5,422 nt of DNA from the NCBI GenBank assembly GCA_046724665.1, contig JBKOWZ010000305.1:1-5422 (forward strand), in the 5' to 3' direction. The notes beneath the pieces are model-generated. The model ran no database searches and was not told where the DNA came from. It saw only the letters and a program-made list of their open reading frames with translations. Within the stretch, counting starts at the first letter, position 1, and each line of letters opens with the position of its first letter. Source of the stretch: Actinocrinis sp046724665. Its GTDB lineage: Bacteria; Actinomycetota; Actinomycetes; Streptomycetales; Catenulisporaceae. The translations under genes and the position numbers were made by a program. Of this stretch, positions 5,395 to 5,422 are shown piece by piece.

Positions 5395-5422
5395 CTGGTT
5401 GGGCACCCCAACACGGAACCAG
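5395..5422. other. Nested inverted repeats at the window edge
   Basis: GTTGGG (5398-5403) and CCCAAC (5407-5412) form a 6-bp stem with a 3-base loop. CTGGTT (5395-5400) and AACCAG (5417-5422) form a second, overlapping dyad that reaches the last base of the window. This could be the 3' hairpin of a neighbouring gene or a regulatory dyad. The stretch 5315-5394 shows no gene I can support, only GC-rich DNA with C-runs. Confidence 0.25.

Noticed and set aside
5328..5422. Plus-strand ATG opening a frame to the window end, possible divergent gene
   Set aside because: Only 31 codons are visible, with no good ribosome site and a Pro/Ala/Arg-rich translation without recognisable features. It cannot be supported.
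1..5422. CRISPR arrays, tRNA or rRNA genes, transposases, phage genes
   Set aside because: No repeat-spacer pattern, RNA gene signature or mobile-element protein was seen on either strand; the only long repeat is the CBM13 pair.

Overview
The window is very GC-rich with dense coding. It carries actinobacterial hallmarks: GTG starts, GGAG-type ribosome sites, Ala-rich secretion signals and CBM13 (ricin-B-like) domains on secreted glycoside hydrolases. A Streptomyces-, Catenulispora- or Actinospica-like soil actinomycete fits, but the genus cannot be fixed from this sequence alone.

Layout. Positions 1-63 are the 3' flank of the first gene. Positions 64-1449 (minus) encode a lipoprotein sugar-binding protein of an ABC importer. 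A 242-bp divergent control region follows, containing a candidate promoter and an inverted repeat. Positions 1692-2474 (plus) encode a FadR-type GntR regulator with an FCD ligand domain. A perfect 20-bp-stem hairpin (2486-2530) lies between this gene and the convergent gene beyond it. Positions 5197-2556 (minus) form a two-gene operon. Its first gene is a secreted GH54 alpha-L-arabinofuranosidase fused to CBM13. 26 bp later comes a secreted GH11 endo-1,4-beta-xylanase, also fused to CBM13. Upstream of the operon (5198-5422) are an 18-bp perfect palindrome, an overlapping second inverted repeat and an extra half-site.

How the parts fit together (inference). The arabinofuranosidase strips arabinose side chains from arabinoxylan, opening the backbone to the GH11 xylanase. 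The two CBM13 domains, about 80% identical, would hold both enzymes on the same polysaccharide. The binding protein would capture released sugars or oligosaccharides, and the GntR protein would sense a sugar acid or related metabolite and control the locus. This is an arabinoxylan-utilisation locus assembled from known families. I see no sign of a wholly new system. The most unusual items are a GH54 enzyme carrying CBM13 instead of the fungal CBM42 partner, the shared CBM13 repeat, and the dense palindromic operator region. Four start codons (1449, 1692, 3689, 5197) are placed inside longer open frames on the basis of ribosome-site spacing.
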